From Epiperipatus broadwayi (Eukaryota > Onychophora > Udeonychophora > Euonychophora > Peripatidae), in NCBI GenBank assembly GCA_028023455.1, contig JAQFVV010006451.1, positions 248,001 to 312,000 of the forward strand: a stretch of DNA of 64,000 bases, given 5' to 3'. This document shows, one piece after another, positions 1 through 13,623 of the stretch. The notes under the pieces are model-generated. The model was not told the origin of the DNA, searched no databases, and saw only the letters and a program-made list of their open reading frames with translations. The translations under genes and the position numbers were made by a program. The number at the start of each line of letters is the position of its first letter. Position 1 is the stretch's first letter.

Positions 1-671
1 TGCTACAACTATTCTATTTGTTTATTTAGATCATCACAGTACATATTGAAACAAAAGCATTAAATATTGTTATGATATGCAAACTCAGAATGCATTAGAT
101 TTTTTTTCTTTTTTCAATATGCTGATTTTTTTTTTTTAAAGTTATCTGTGATTAAGTTTTTGTAATGTATCATATGTTTATTTGACTCTTGTTACACTAA
201 TGATAAATAACATGTCTTTAGGGTCAATCAAATGATTTATTATTAAATATTGTTTTTTTTTTTAATTTTAATAATTTCATGTAAGTAATATAGCATAATA
301 CTGTAGTACAAATTTTTAAAAAATGAAACTTCAGTATTGAGTTTTTTTCAGTGTAAAGAAAAACAATTGTGTGGAAGAACACATAACAATTGCTAAATGC
401 TAGTTTAGTTTCACTTTCTCAGTCTATTTTGCTGTACATTTTGGACAATGAAAATGTAATTTTTTTCTAGTGATATTAAACATTTTCTTAGAGATACTGT
501 TTACTAATATGATCAAGAAAAAATCTTTGAGTTTTTAAATCAAACTGGATAATGATGGTGAATGGATGAATGGATCACAGGAAGTAACAACTTTAACTAC
601 GTTTTTTTCTTTTTTACATACACATTTTAAGTGAATGCATAATACATATAGCATAGTTTACACAAGCATAT
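1..671. other. AT-rich DNA, nothing recognised
   Basis: Non-coding AT-rich sequence with many short A and T runs. I see no coding potential, RNA gene or recognisable repeat here. Confidence 0.5.
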
Positions 672-1027
672 AATAATATTTAAATAGCATTAAACTGTTG
701 CACATGCGCTTTGGATTTTAAATATAAAATGAATGAATACTAACACTTCAACCACATGATAAATTCTTTGGAAAAGATAGAATGGTCATCTATCTTTTTG
801 AAACCAAATGCTTTTGTATGGGCGAATCTTAAGTCTTTGAAAGTGAAAGCGTGAAGTTATTAAATAATCACTTTAAATTACAAAAGCCTTTGGGTTCGAA
901 AAGATATATGATCATTTTATTTTTTCCAAAGATTTTATCATGTGGTTGAAGTGTTAGTATTCATTCATTTTATATTTAAAATCCAAAGCCCATGTGCAGC
1001 AGTTTAATGCTGTTTAAATATTATTGT
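672..1027. mobile_element. Palindromic MITE-like element
   Basis: Two long arms, about 672-825 and 880-1027, are reverse complements with only scattered mismatches. Both contain AATATTTAAA, GCATTAAACT, the GAATGAATACTAACACTTC block and the CCACATGATAAA block. The loop is about 50 bases and there is no reading frame. The long arms and lack of coding capacity fit a foldback or MITE-type non-autonomous element. I could not identify a target duplication, so the superfamily is unknown. Confidence 0.7.
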
Positions 1028-1605
1028 TTATAAAAAAAAAACATCGCGCTATATAAAATAATTGACTTATTTACAAGCATATAATGTACATTAAGGAGTT
1101 TTTAAATTTTTATATATGTTATTTTTAATATAATATTGTCAACGTATAGTGTAATTTTTTAGCTAGAGTAACTGGCCCTTTTTCCCCTAGAGACAACCAC
1201 TATAAATGCTTAATCTGCATACAATATTCTTTCATAAGGATGAGTTTTGGGGGACCAACAACAAGGGAAAGGTGTATTGTATACTACTTTCCTATAATTT
1301 CAATTCATATGCTTATTATTTTTAATTTAAATAAGTTAATAAAATCAACATCAAAAATCTTTATTAAGTAAGTTTTTTTAATTTTTCTCTTTATTTCATT
1401 CTTTTCAAAGACAACAACTTTAGCCTGCTTAAAAAAGAATCTTATGATCTGTATTTTTTCCTTCTGAATATATAATGTAGAATTAAGTTATTTATTCTTT
1501 GCTCTACTTTTAAGAGTTTTCTTTATTTTTTGAACTATTTTAATCTATATAAATATTTTTTACAAAAACGGAAGAAAAAAAAATTATAATAATGATTTTT
1601 AATTC

Positions 1606-1870
1606 AATAAACATCACATGATCACCATTTCTTATTCTTGCTCATAACTGTTATTAAAACAGGCAAAACTCTCTATACGTATTGCCACTCAGTGCAAGTC
1701 AGAGTAATCAATGGATGTCAGAAGGCTTGTGCACAAACCATAAACTAATCTGGGGATATTGAATGAGTAGGCTCTAGATGGTGATTTTATGCACAAGCTG
1801 GCATCCATTGATTTACTCTGGCTTGCATTGAACGGCAATACGTATAGAGAATTTTGCCTGTTTAAAGATT
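1606..1870. mobile_element. Family B element, short-loop inverted-repeat copy
   Basis: Starts with AACATCACATGATCACCATT, continues through ACAGGCAAAACTCTC and ends with the complementary GAGAATTTTGCCTGT. The arms (about 1660-1740 and 1790-1868) pair over most of their length, including ATACGTATTGCC on the left and GGCAATACGTAT on the right. A piece of the ribozyme 3' half (CTAATCTGGGGATATT) remains near 1747, but the CUGAUGA half is missing. One of nine copies of this family in the window. Non-autonomous, no ORF. Confidence 0.75.
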
Positions 1871-2640
1871 TTTAAAAACTTTTTTGATTGTAAAAGTAAT
1901 TAGAATATGGTCAAAATTGTGCTAAGATAGGATAATATATATATTTGTTTTGTGTTGTGTTATTTGCACTTGAGAAATCTCCTTTGGTAGACAAATCATT
2001 GACAGTGAGTTTTATAATGTGTTTTTGACCAGTGATTTATTTGTGAATTAGTGTACCTAGTGTATATGTGTGTATATATACAAACAAATGATCCATAAAC
2101 CAAAGTTTAAATTATGCAGCTAATCGTATTATGTATAACAAAGGTTTATGGACTTTGATGTTATTCCCAATCAGCTTCTCTGAGCTCCATGTTTCAAGAC
2201 ACATTAACACTAGTCTTCAGTGGGATTTAGAGTCATTTAGTAATATCCTAGACAATTGAGAAGTGATGTTAATGACTGTGAAACATTCTTCTTGGAAGAT
2301 CTGATTAACAGTATTTTAATGTAATGTAATAGTGGCAAAAGATTGTTACATATGGATTCATTAGCAGTATACTTTAAATTTAGCTGGATGAGTATTTTTT
2401 ATATATTTACCAGCATAACATTAGCATACTTTGTTTATTAAATGTATTGCAATAAACAACAAATAATTAGACATAGTACTGAAGTATTTCAGGAAGAAAA
2501 ATTTTCTGCTGAGAAAGTTAAAAATTAGTATCACACAATACCAAATAAACAGAATGGACCAGTGTGTATCGAGATATTTGTAGCTCACAGATAAATCATT
2601 GCAAATATCTCTCATATATTTTTATTATTATTTCCCTATT
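1871..2640. other. AT-rich DNA, nothing recognised
   Basis: No feature that I can support. A short ORF on the minus strand at 2421-2615 is Leu/Ile/Phe-rich AT noise without motifs. Confidence 0.45.
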
Positions 2641-2745
2641 CTGCACAGTTTGGGGCAGTTGGTAGAGTATCTCACTCGAGATCACTAGGTCTCAGGATGG
2701 ATTATGGTGCTCACAATTCTAGCACACCTTTTGACCAATAAAGCC
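2641..2745 (+). repeat. Possible tRNA-derived SINE fragment
   Basis: Contains GTTGGTAGAGTATC, close to a tRNA A box, then a tRNA-like arm region with ACTAGGTCTC. The B box is too diverged to call. Likely an old SINE head, but the evidence is only this one box. Confidence 0.3.
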
Positions 2746-5655
2746 ATGAACATTTTTTAAAATTGTTTCACTTATATTTTAACTTCTAATCATTTTCTTC
2801 TCTTAGCATTGGAATGATCATATCTATTTGTGACTGTTTGCTGATGATGAGAAACAATTTTTAAAGAGTTATGGCAATAGTGAAAGAGAAGGTATTATTC
2901 AGTAGGCTTTCCAAATGTTGATTATAGAGGTAGGTTACTCTTGTTTTATCAAATAATAATGCATAGTTAACTAGGTTGGTAATATGAGTTACTGACTGAA
3001 AAGAACAAATTTAAGCTATATTAGAACTTGAAGAAATTTTAATGCTTACAATGAAATTTAATTACAATAATAGAGCAGTGTGTATGGATACAATGCATTG
3101 CACTATGAGACTATTTAGATGTTCATACAGAGAAATCCATAATTTCAGCATTATCTAGTTTACATGCTTTTGTCTGCTATGCAGGCCATAATATCAATGA
3201 TCAATGAATCCAACAATTATCTTCACTGAAAATTAAAACTATACTTGTTATAAAGGTTAAAGAAACAATATTAATCTACTTAATGAACCTTTAAAAAGTC
3301 CAAGTAATAATTAATCAATAGGCATGTATTCTTGTTTACAAAGTAATCAAATAGTTAACTGTTTACAAGTCATGTGACATTCAAGTACTAGAAGTGATAA
3401 AATGGGGTGCAATCCATAGATTTTAGTTCCAAGTCCACAGTTTTATCATTGCTATAAACTACACAGAATATTTGTGTTCATTATATTAGGAATTCTAAAA
3501 AAAAATTCTGCCAATTGCCTATTAATTAATTGACAAAAATAATATCTATTACATTATTTGAAGTCATATAAATTTCGACTTCCACAAAAATTAGTCAACA
3601 ATTAATCCGTCTGCCTTCTGGCATTTTATGAACTTGTATCTATGTTTGGGGAACATTTCAACATATAACGCCATTATTCCATACTTTGAATTTGTTGACT
3701 GGATAAAGTGCCTACTTATTGAGAATAATAAGGAAGTGGTTATAACTTTTTGACATTTTTTTTAACTGACGATTTTTTTTTAAATCCGAAAGTGAATTTA
3801 GCGATACTGTATCTTGTTTTTAAGAAACAAATTTTCTTTTATTACAATTATTATCAGCATGTTGCAGCTCTTTCTTGCTAAGAGTAACTTCATTATGCAA
3901 TCAGTAGTTAACGATCTGGCTTCCTGTTTAAGAGCTATTTTTCATACAAATAATAATCATTAAAAATTCAACAATTAAAGAGAAAAAATAATGATAAAAA
4001 AAAGCCATGGGTTAAAATATAATTAACACATAAACGTACTTATGTCTGTTTTTATATTTGTAAAATATTTAACTCGCTAGTATGTTTATTTATTGAATCT
4101 ATTTTAATTGCGTATAATTTATATCTTTGTTTATAGCCTTTCAAAACATAATTACCAAAAGCTTAGTACCCATACAAATAAACTATCATATGCTCGTTTT
4201 CACCTATAGTATATCAAAAACTTATCTAACCAAATCTGATTATCCTGACGTAACTAATCAATAAAATTATCTATTTGTTTATGTATGACTAAAATAGAAT
4301 TGTGTTTAAGTCAATTGTATGGGAGAAGTGGGATCCTTGTGACCTAAAAAAATTCCAAGGCTTGAATTTGACTGGCCTGGATTCAAATCCCTGATCAGAA
4401 TCATGGCGACATCTGGTGGATGAAATAGACACAAAGTCACAATACCTTTCCTACTCCAGTCAGAGAACATTTAAAGTTTAATATATAAAAAAGATATAAA
4501 CAGCCTTTATTAATAATAGCCTCCTAAGAGACAACCGTCCCTGCAATAGCACTTCAAAAAGAAACCAATACTCAATCAGACTTGTCCAATGTTGTATGCT
4601 GAAAGTTTGGGCTGCATTTTCCATCACTGTTTTATTCTCTAGCTAAGGAATACAGCTGTATATCCATTTAAATTATTTTATAATGATGTTGGGATGGTTA
4701 GCTAGGTTTGATATCTGAAAAAAAAAATCATAAGCTTTTGAAAGATTTTCATTTAGCTCGGGTTCGAATTATAGATAGTTAAATTTAATATACCCCCTAC
4801 TAAAGTGATCGACAATCCTTTAAGATTATTAAAAGTTTTATCTAGAGATTTTCAAGACAATTTAGTATCTCCAAAGACTTCCTATTAACGTTCATTAACT
4901 TAAAATAAATTATTTTAAGAGGGTGTTGAACAATGGCGAACATTATTATTTGAGTTTCAAGTATTATTATTTAGTTCCAGTAGTGTATTGTCTGGTTATC
5001 TTCACCTGTTTCCAGCCTGAGAACTTAATAAGCTTATTTTAAAATATTTAGTTAGTTTTTTATTGTGTAATCTCTTTACTAACGATTAGAATAAGAGCAA
5101 CGGATAACAACTGGTGATAAAATCCTCTTCTGAAAAAAAATTAGAAGTGCTTGTTTGTTGATGAAACTAAGTGTTAATTTTTTTAAATAAGTTTTCTTGA
5201 ATATACGCATAGAACTCTGCAATAACAATTACTTTTAAGACTCGTTTTTAATTAATATTTTCAATAAAATTGATCATGATAGCATATTTGATTGCTTTAG
5301 ATTTAACGAAGAAAATGTAATTTAAAGATTATTTTACAGAAAAAAAAATAGACTTGTATATGTGTTAAGTTCTCTACTCAAAGATTCATTGGGTTTGTAA
5401 TATCCGTATATATAATCATATATAAATATAATAAATGTGTATATATAGTTCAGTCAAACGTATAAAAGCGTAATGTATGTTATAATATTAATATATGTAT
5501 ATCGTAAATGCGCATAAACACACGGCTGAAGTGCCTGCATTAATATGTATGTATGCTGTAGTTGTTGTACAATATATATATATATAGTACTTGCGAATAT
5601 TAAGTAAACAAACACACATAAAGTTTGTATATATATATGTTAAAAGTGCGATTAC
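2746..5655. other. AT-rich DNA with one SINE-like scrap
   Basis: Mostly unremarkable. Around 4365-4425 a block with GGATTCAAATCCCTG resembles a tRNA B box followed by CATGGCGACATCTGGTGG, possibly a SINE body remnant. The rest holds no supportable gene. Confidence 0.4.
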
Positions 5656-5793
5656 TAAATGAAGAATATCAGTGTTATGAGATAGAGTGGAGAGTGGTGG
5701 ATTGTGTAAAAATCTGTGCTCATATACCCTATATATTACATATATAGACACAGGTATATAATAAGCCTGTGCTTCAGTTATTAAATGAAGAAT
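5656..5793 (+). mobile_element. 5'-truncated family A copy with 12-bp target duplication
   Basis: The insert 5668-5781 matches the 3' quarter of family A (ATCAGTGTTATGAGATAG, then TCATATACCCTATATATTAC, then ATAATAAGCCTGTG, ending CTTCAGTTAT). It is flanked on both sides by the identical 12-mer TAAATGAAGAAT (5656-5667 and 5782-5793). This fixes the family's 3' end at CAGTTAT and shows insertion with a target-site duplication and 5' truncation, the hallmark of reverse-transcription-based insertion. The ribozyme portion is absent. Confidence 0.8.
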
Positions 5794-8094
5794 TGCAAAC
5801 ATATAAGCACTTAACTTAAGATTTTAGTTGCATCCAAGCATAGCTAGATCGAACAATATATGAGAAAAGGAAATGTGAAAATTTCTAGGAAAAGATTATC
5901 TGATTCTGAAAATAAATCAAGATCATGCTACAAAATGGCCTAACTAACCCAAAGTTTCTCATCTAGAGATATAAAAAGCAAGATTGCTATATAATAATAC
6001 ACAGCTTGACCATATTTTATTTTATTTACCCTTTGGTGATTTTTAATTATAGTTACATGTAAACTAAACCTTATACAAATCAATATATAGTTTGCATTAA
6101 GCAATATATTTAAAGATTTGAGCTCATTTCACATACTAAGTGAAAGAGATCCAATTACTATCGTTGTTCTTCTGGTAATTGTGTATTTATCCAAGTAACT
6201 GTAATATTTTACTTGTGTTCCATTTATACTATTAACTGATACATTTTTGCGCATTTCTCTCTTCTATTCACACAATTGCCTTCTGCAAAAGGATTTAAAT
6301 TAGCTACAAATTACAACTTTGGTGAACGTATGCCAGTACACAACAGAGGGCTAAAGCTAAGTGATAACTCTATATCATTGATGATGATAACTTACTATTA
6401 TTTTGCCATCTTTTTGTTATAATTTATTTTAACATCTCAAATCTAGATCTAAATCTAAAGTTTTAATCAGCTGCACATTATCAAAATGTCAAAAGAACAT
6501 TTCAAAACGTTTCTTTACAAAAAAAATAAATAAATGATATGGGTGCATTATCCTGTCTAACAAGTTTGGTAACCATTTTTTAAATATACAGTTGCACGGG
6601 CCTTTTTTTTCAATTTTAGTTTACCAAATATGTATTAGTTAATAAGTTTTAAAAAATTTATAAATCAATTAAAAATTTCTTTCCGAAGGTTTGTTTCAAT
6701 TTATTGTTGATATTATAATGTGTAAATGACAACAGGTTCTGACATTGTCATACTTTGTCTTAATTCAACATATTTGTTTTTGTCCGTACCACTTTTTTAA
6801 AAATGATGAAAGTTTGGGTCTTCTTTTGACATCATATACATTTTAAATTTCATATATATTTTTTATCTTTATATTAATAAGTTAAAGTCTGCATTAATAG
6901 GTACTAGATGCCACTTTGTTTCTTATATTTTTATATTAATAAATTGACTTTATATAAAAATAAAAATGAAATGTAAATATTATAATTAATTTTTGCGGAA
7001 ATGTTTCTTTTTTTAAAAATAACAATAATAAAAATATATAAATATTAAATATGACTGCTTAACAACTAACATCTATTTTTTAAAATAAAAATTTTAAAAA
7101 AAGTAGATGTCTGAAACTGTATATTTAAAAAAATGGCTGCCAAGCTTTGTGGACAGAATAATACACAAGTACCAAATAAACAATATATAAATAAAAAACA
7201 AATTATTTACTAAAGAAAAACCACAACATTAACTCAATTTTATATCATATTGTAATTTTTTTCATAATTATTGTTTTAAAACAATAGATGCCTATTTGTG
7301 ATATTTTATTTTTTACTTCACAGACAATTGGAAGATATTTAAATTTTCATTCAAATTATATCACATAAATTTGATTTTGAAAAACGTTTTTATATTAAAA
7401 TTGTGACATGAAACATTTGAAGCATGAAATGAGGTGCTAAATGCATCTAGTTTAATTTTAATCATTTTAAATAATTTTTATAATCAATTTTAAGTTACAT
7501 ATTACTCATCAAAAAAATAAAATAATTTTTATTCTGATAATTTTTAATGCAAATTAAACAAAAAAAAACTTACATAATTTCATTATTTTATAATGTTGCT
7601 TCATAAAAATGAAAAAAAATATAAAATCACAATTATATACACCAAATTACTACAATTTGATATAAAATCATCAACTTTTTGTACTCATATCTTTGATACC
7701 ATCCACTTTATATAAATGTATTAACAATCATAAATAATCACTTGTTAGGCTAGTAATTACCACATATTATCCCTAGCCTAAAATAAGCTTTAAATCCAGT
7801 TTTTTTCAAATGTTTTTTACTCATATGATTCAATAATATCTGGTAAACTGGAGTTTTTAAATATTTCTAAAAATTATGTATATAAATCTATCTAAGGACA
7901 AACAGAATTGTTGCAAATAAATATACCAATTAAGGTTTTACTATACTATATTTATAATTAATCCATGTTAGACTTGGGGATGTGGCTGGTATTGTTCTAT
8001 GTTAATTGTATATTACATATATAAACTTTAAATTAAAGTGCTTTTAATTCATAGGTGGGGAAGAGTGATTTACTTTCTTTGTTTACAAATATAT
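5794..8094. other. Very AT-rich DNA, nothing recognised
   Basis: Dense A/T runs, particularly 6500-7700. No ORF, RNA or repeat boundary that I can support. Confidence 0.45.
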
Positions 8095-9250
8095 ATACAT
8101 TACTGTGAAATTTATTTATCAAGTTCATAGTATGTATATAATTAAATAAAAGGATATGCGCACTACTAATTTATGTAAGCTCAATGATACTGTGTTGAGT
8201 AAAGAAAAAGTCTAAAATCCAACACAAGATAGAGACTTTATAAAAGTAAGAGTGGCCATCTATCTTTTACCTAAATTTTAATTTATATAGACTAATCTGA
8301 AGCCTCTTGGTTTGTGAGAGTGAAGGTGTTCCTCTGTCCACTTTTACATCCATTAGTTTTTTTCATATATTAATATATGGGGAATCTTTTGATTTACTAC
8401 AAGTCAATTTTAAGAGTTAATAGAAACTATGTATTTCTGAAATTTATTTATCAAGCATGTAGTATGTATGTAATTAAATAGAAGGATTTTCACCTTTTCA
8501 TATATGCATTGTACTAATTTATATAAGCACAAATGATGCTGTGCTGAGTACAGAAAAACTCTGAAACCCAAACTCAAGATAGACAATTTATAAAGATAAG
8601 AGTGACCATCTTACCTTTAACCTAAATTCAAATTTATATTTTTCTATTAATTCTTAAAGTCAGCTAATAATAAATTGAAAGATTTTATATTTATTAAAAC
8701 ATAAAAGAAACTAATGAATATAAAAGTGAACAAAGTAACACCTTAACTCTCTCAAACCAAGATGCTTCAGATTGGCCTATATAAATTAGAATTTAGGTTA
8801 AAAATAAAATGGCTATTCTTATCTTTATAAAGTCTCTATCTTGTATTTGGGTTTGAGACTTTTCCTGTACTCAACATAACATTGTTGAGCTTATATAAAT
8901 TAGTACAACTATACAGTTAATAAATAGATTTCAGAGTTACATAGTTTCTATTAATTTGTAAAATTGACTTGTAGTAAATTGAAAGGTTTTGTATATATTA
9001 ATATATGAAAAAACTAATAGTTATAAAAGTGACCAGAATAATAACTTCATTCTCTCAAACTAATATGCTTTAGATTGGCCTATATAGATTAGAATTTAGG
9101 TTAAAGATAAGACAGCTATTCTTATGTTTATAAAGTCTCTATCTTGTGTTTGGTTTTGAGAGTTTTCCTGTATTCAACACAGAATCATTTAGCTTATATG
9201 AATTAGTATTGCTCATATGTGAAAAAGTGAAAATACTTCTATTTAATTAT
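8095..9250. mobile_element. Four-unit palindromic array
   Basis: Two related units read in one direction (about 8107-8437 and 8438-8650, sharing GAAATTTATTTATCAAG and ATGTAATTAAAT-type blocks). Two reverse-complement units follow (about 8651-8960 and 8961-9250, sharing TAAATTGAAAG and GATTGGCCTATATA). The whole forms a large inverted repeat with arms of about 550 bases, centred near 8650. No coding capacity. It may be a foldback element or an inverted duplication of a tandem repeat. Confidence 0.65.
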
Positions 9251-11210
9251 ATATCTTGTAACTGAAAAGTTAGTCAACAGCAAATTGCCTTGCATGGAAA
9301 GCCAAAAACTGTCACTGATAAGTTCTACCCTGGACTGTAATAGGCTAAACTTAAATGATACAATACAATGCTGTAGCAATATAATCTTGTTGCAGCCAGG
9401 ATACACTGTACACACCTATTGCAGCATTACTTGAAGATACATTAAGTTATCTAATATAAATTGTAAGAATCTTTAATCAACTATAATTATCTATAATAAC
9501 TGGGTCATCACCAAATCTTAATTTACAATTTTATTTACTTGAGACTCCATGGCTGACCATGGACATGCTGACATAATGTATAGAACTGCTAGTCATTATA
9601 TGGTGAATATGGGCCATTTAATAAGATAGTAATAAATCTAATCAGCTTCATAAGATAATTGGCTGTACAGATATTCTCATGCTCTAAGTACAGAAATGTT
9701 CTAAGGTAATGCTTTGCAATGGAAGTTGAGTAATATGGACTTTAAGTTCTTTTTTCATTAATTCAAATATGAAATGTAATCAGTAGCAATGAAACTCTTA
9801 ATTAAATAAATAAAATACCTGTTGTAGTATTAGAGAATAGGTTTAATTGTTATACTGGCTATCACATTTATTATTAATTTATATATTAATGTCACAAATA
9901 TTAATAGAGGTAATAGATTCTTGATTATATTCCAGAATTAACAAAACAAAGTTGAGGTGATGCAGAAGGTAAATGGGATTTTACTATAACTTATACATCA
10001 CAGATTACCCAGAATAAAAGCATTAAAATATTCTCTGAATGTTTCGGTAGATCTTGCATACATCATCAGGAACAATATGTGCTCTGATATTTATTATCTA
10101 TTTACTACATTGGATTTCGGACTCTGTATTTGATAAATAGCAATGACACAGATAGGTTAAGTTATAAAATTAACATTTATTTATGACTCAATAAACATTT
10201 AAACAGTAATTGGTTAACAATATTTATAAATTAAATGATAAATTACATAAAATATCATCACATGTAATTGTTCTACATACCTAAGGTATATTAAATAAAT
10301 AAAAAAGTAAAATAATATAACATCACATGTACTTGGTCTGTACTTTGATATGTGCACTAGTTTCAGATAATACGATCTAAGATTTTGTTACAAATATACT
10401 GATTTAGGCCATTATAGGGATAGAAATAGATTCAAATACCCAGTCAATGGCAACCCCAATATATCAAAACCAAAACCAATGCACTTATACTTCAAAATAT
10501 AATAATACTGGCATCAATTGCTATTAATAAACCTATGAAAATTGAATATGATAAGATATGAAATCAAAGAGGGAATTTGAACTCTAACTCAGCTGGAATA
10601 TCATATAATTAACCTATAATAAATTATGACAATAATTCACTTGAATGTCCTTTTATGGCTGATGACAGAACATGTGAAGCAAACATTAAGATGAGTGAAA
10701 CAATGTATACATAATAATGCATGGAGACTCTGTCAAACAGACATTAATATAACAAAGAGCAATGCTATATCTGTGTATGTACTCATCTGCACAAGGAAAT
10801 AATGAATAGTAATTACCCTGTGGGTTTTCTAACCATCATCAGAGCGATTAGCATAATGACAGAACGCTCAGCAAATTAACCACCAGTGCTGAAACAAACT
10901 TAAAGTAACTACAAAATAATGGCAAGCAATTATTCCGTGGATTAACCACCAGTGTAGAAAAAGCCGTATAACATTAAAATAGTATTAACATTCACTTTCT
11001 TAATAAAACAAAAAAATACCGTCATCAATCTGCTAAATTGGAAGGCACATGCTGATTTACAGGTGAACTAAACCCAAAAGATGTAAGAAAACTCTATTAT
11101 AGAAAATAATTGAGATACTGGCTAACCATAGACCAGATGGTATAAAAGAATATTGCCTAATCTCAGAATCCTAGAGAGACATAGAGGATAAGCCATGTTG
11201 TGGTAATACA
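9251..11210. other. AT-rich DNA, mostly unrecognised
   Basis: No gene seen. ATTAACCACCAGTG occurs twice (about 10878 and 10942), a small local duplication. A weak hammerhead-like motif lies on the minus strand at 10042-10069 and is listed separately. Confidence 0.4.
10035..10072 (-). ncRNA. Weak hammerhead-like motif
   Basis: On the minus strand CUGAUGA (10063-10069) is followed 17 bases later by GAAA (10042-10045). GUA/UAC can pair as a minimal stem II, and ACAUUC stands where PLE ends usually have ACGUC. Stem I does not pair well. It resembles the CCTGATGA...CGAAAC signature common at PLE ends, but on its own it is weak. Confidence 0.25.
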
Positions 11211-11211
11211 T

Positions 11212-11244
<33 letters not shown>
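11211..11244. repeat. (TA)n(TG)n dinucleotide repeat
   Basis: Compound TA then TG microsatellite of about 34 bases. Confidence 0.9.
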
Positions 11245-12436
11245 TAGATTAATCATTAAATCTTTACACAAGTGACTCTCTTTAATCCCTATATCTAAGT
11301 GAACAATTAATTATTTAATTTACAAAAGATTATATATACCACGAATTTCACATACTTACAAAAGAATATAAAATACAAATAAAACATAAAATGCAAGTTC
11401 ATTAAATTATTACACTAGGTTCAAATACATATTATTTGAATCTATTGGCTATTAGCCAATCAATTAATAGCACATTTCTCAAACTTAATTATGAATATAA
11501 ATTAAACATATTTGTTTAATTATAACATAGAATCTTAAATGTTGATTGTATGCTTCTTCATCTCCATTTATAAGGAATATTTATAAATTGGTTGATCTAC
11601 ATGTAGATTCCGAAGATCCAAGATATTTTGAGGGGTAGGATATGCTTCATTTTAGTCAGATTATCCTGGAAAATTAATGAAATTACATAGCTTTATTTTA
11701 GGTGTCATTCTGAGATTAAAATATCTATTACTTTAATTTATTAATGCGAGGGCAAAGAACAATAGATCAAGTAATGTGCTCTAACAGCCAAATTAGTTCC
11801 TGGTTAGCTGTTATTTCTTTCAACAACTATATTGTAGTTTTAATAAGATAACTCATGATGTTGTTTCTAATCTAAGTTCAAAGTGGGATTATAATTAAGT
11901 CTTCTTCATCCAGGTAGCATACAAAATATCATGACATCATTTTATTCCACGCATATAATATTACTAGAGGTGTTAGAGTCCTGAAAGTAAAACATTATAT
12001 CTCAAGTTAAATAAGGCATTTCATTTCACACATATAGAACACCCTCTTATATGTTAAAGTTCATGAAAGTAAACTTATCCTGGATTATATATAAAATCTC
12101 ATTCCACACATATATAGCACCATGTATTAAGTTATGGAGGTAAAATTTTATCCAAAAGCTAAATATAGTCTGTAAACAATAATAATTTTCAAATAGACTG
12201 GCCTTTTACAACCGTTATTCCTGTTGTTGTGATCAACAATAATACCTGTGCATTTAAGTTGTAGACCTTGTGGAAGATTATCAGCAGCTAGACTCATGAT
12301 TGGGAGACTTTGTTAAGATTTAGCTATACATTTTGCTATTAACACCAGATAACATTGCAACTTAAATTATTTAAAAGAAGTTTTAACTTGACTTCCTTCT
12401 TTATCTTTATGTTTTCTCCTTTTTTTAAAAAAAAAA
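11245..12436. other. AT-rich DNA, nothing recognised
   Basis: No feature supported in this stretch. Confidence 0.45.
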
Positions 12437-12552
12437 ATTATATGTTAATGGTGGTAATATATATATATATATTTCTACTTGCTGTTATGACAAAATTATA
12501 TGTTAATGGTGGTAATATATATATATATATTTCTACTTGCTGTTATGACAGC
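12437..12552. repeat. Tandem duplication of a 58-bp unit
   Basis: The block starting TATGTTAATGGTGG, running through an AT dinucleotide stretch to TTCTACTTGCTGTTATGACA, is present twice in tandem with period 58. The copies are almost identical, so this is recent slippage or unequal exchange. A short ORF across it (12355-12561) is a by-product. Confidence 0.85.
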
Positions 12553-13575
12553 AGTTCTTAAAAAAAATCTTTGCAGTGACATAGTGTAGATATTTACCTC
12601 AAATCTTTTAAAATGCTAATGAGTCTGACTCATAAGTTACAACAAGAAATATAACAGTGTGTTTAGTCTTTTCATAGTTCATCTTTAGTGTTCTCTCAGC
12701 CATAATAAAATTTTGAAAATAACTTGAAAACATTCTTGAAACTCACGATTTTACTCTCATTCGTAATTTGAATTATTTCAAATATTTCAGTAGTAGGTTT
12801 ACTTTCTGCAAAACAAATTTTAATACGAGAATGGTATGAAGGTCACAAGCACATGGTCACATTTTATGATACACACACACTAGTGCCTTTGAAATTTTGA
12901 GGCTAATAAATAAATAAGGTGTTTCCTTAACATGTAGATTTCTTGAAAAGAGATTTAGTCACCATTTTACTGACCCATACTGTGCATTCCTCTTCTCAAT
13001 CAATCAATAAACCATGAAATCTACATAGATGATTTTTTCTTCCCTTGAGAAAACATTTTCCTCAATGGTTTTCAATTAAAGATAATTATTTTAGAGAATA
13101 TTCCCTAACATTTAACAAAAACAAATCTTTAAATTGGATCACTCTCACATGTAAAATTACCCTTTCTTTCTGCACTGTTTCTGCTGAAATTCTTTTTCAC
13201 ATTTCAATCCCTTTAAGCTTGAATGTATTAATATTTACAGGAGACAATTGTTTTCTAAAATTCATTAGAAATAATTTTTACTGTATCTGCAGAAATTCTC
13301 TCTCTTTTCATGCTAGGGTTTCCCTTATAAATAATTTTATTTATCCTAGAATCACATTCTGCACATTTATTTTTAAATTTAGTGCTGCTGCCATTAAAAA
13401 TATTAATTCACTATATATAAAATTAATATGATATAAAATATGGATAAACAGCAAGAATATACACAAAAGATTTAAATACACTGGTCTCTAATTACGGTCT
13501 ATTCCTATTTCTTATCTACAAAGATCAATTAACAGAATAACAAGATTAATGAATTCAAACTCTAAACTACAAAAA

Positions 13576-13623
<48 letters not shown>

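Noticed and set aside
13045-13431. 128-codon ORF on the plus strand
   Set aside because: No motif, no homologous look, composition dictated by AT-rich DNA; no splice or promoter context.
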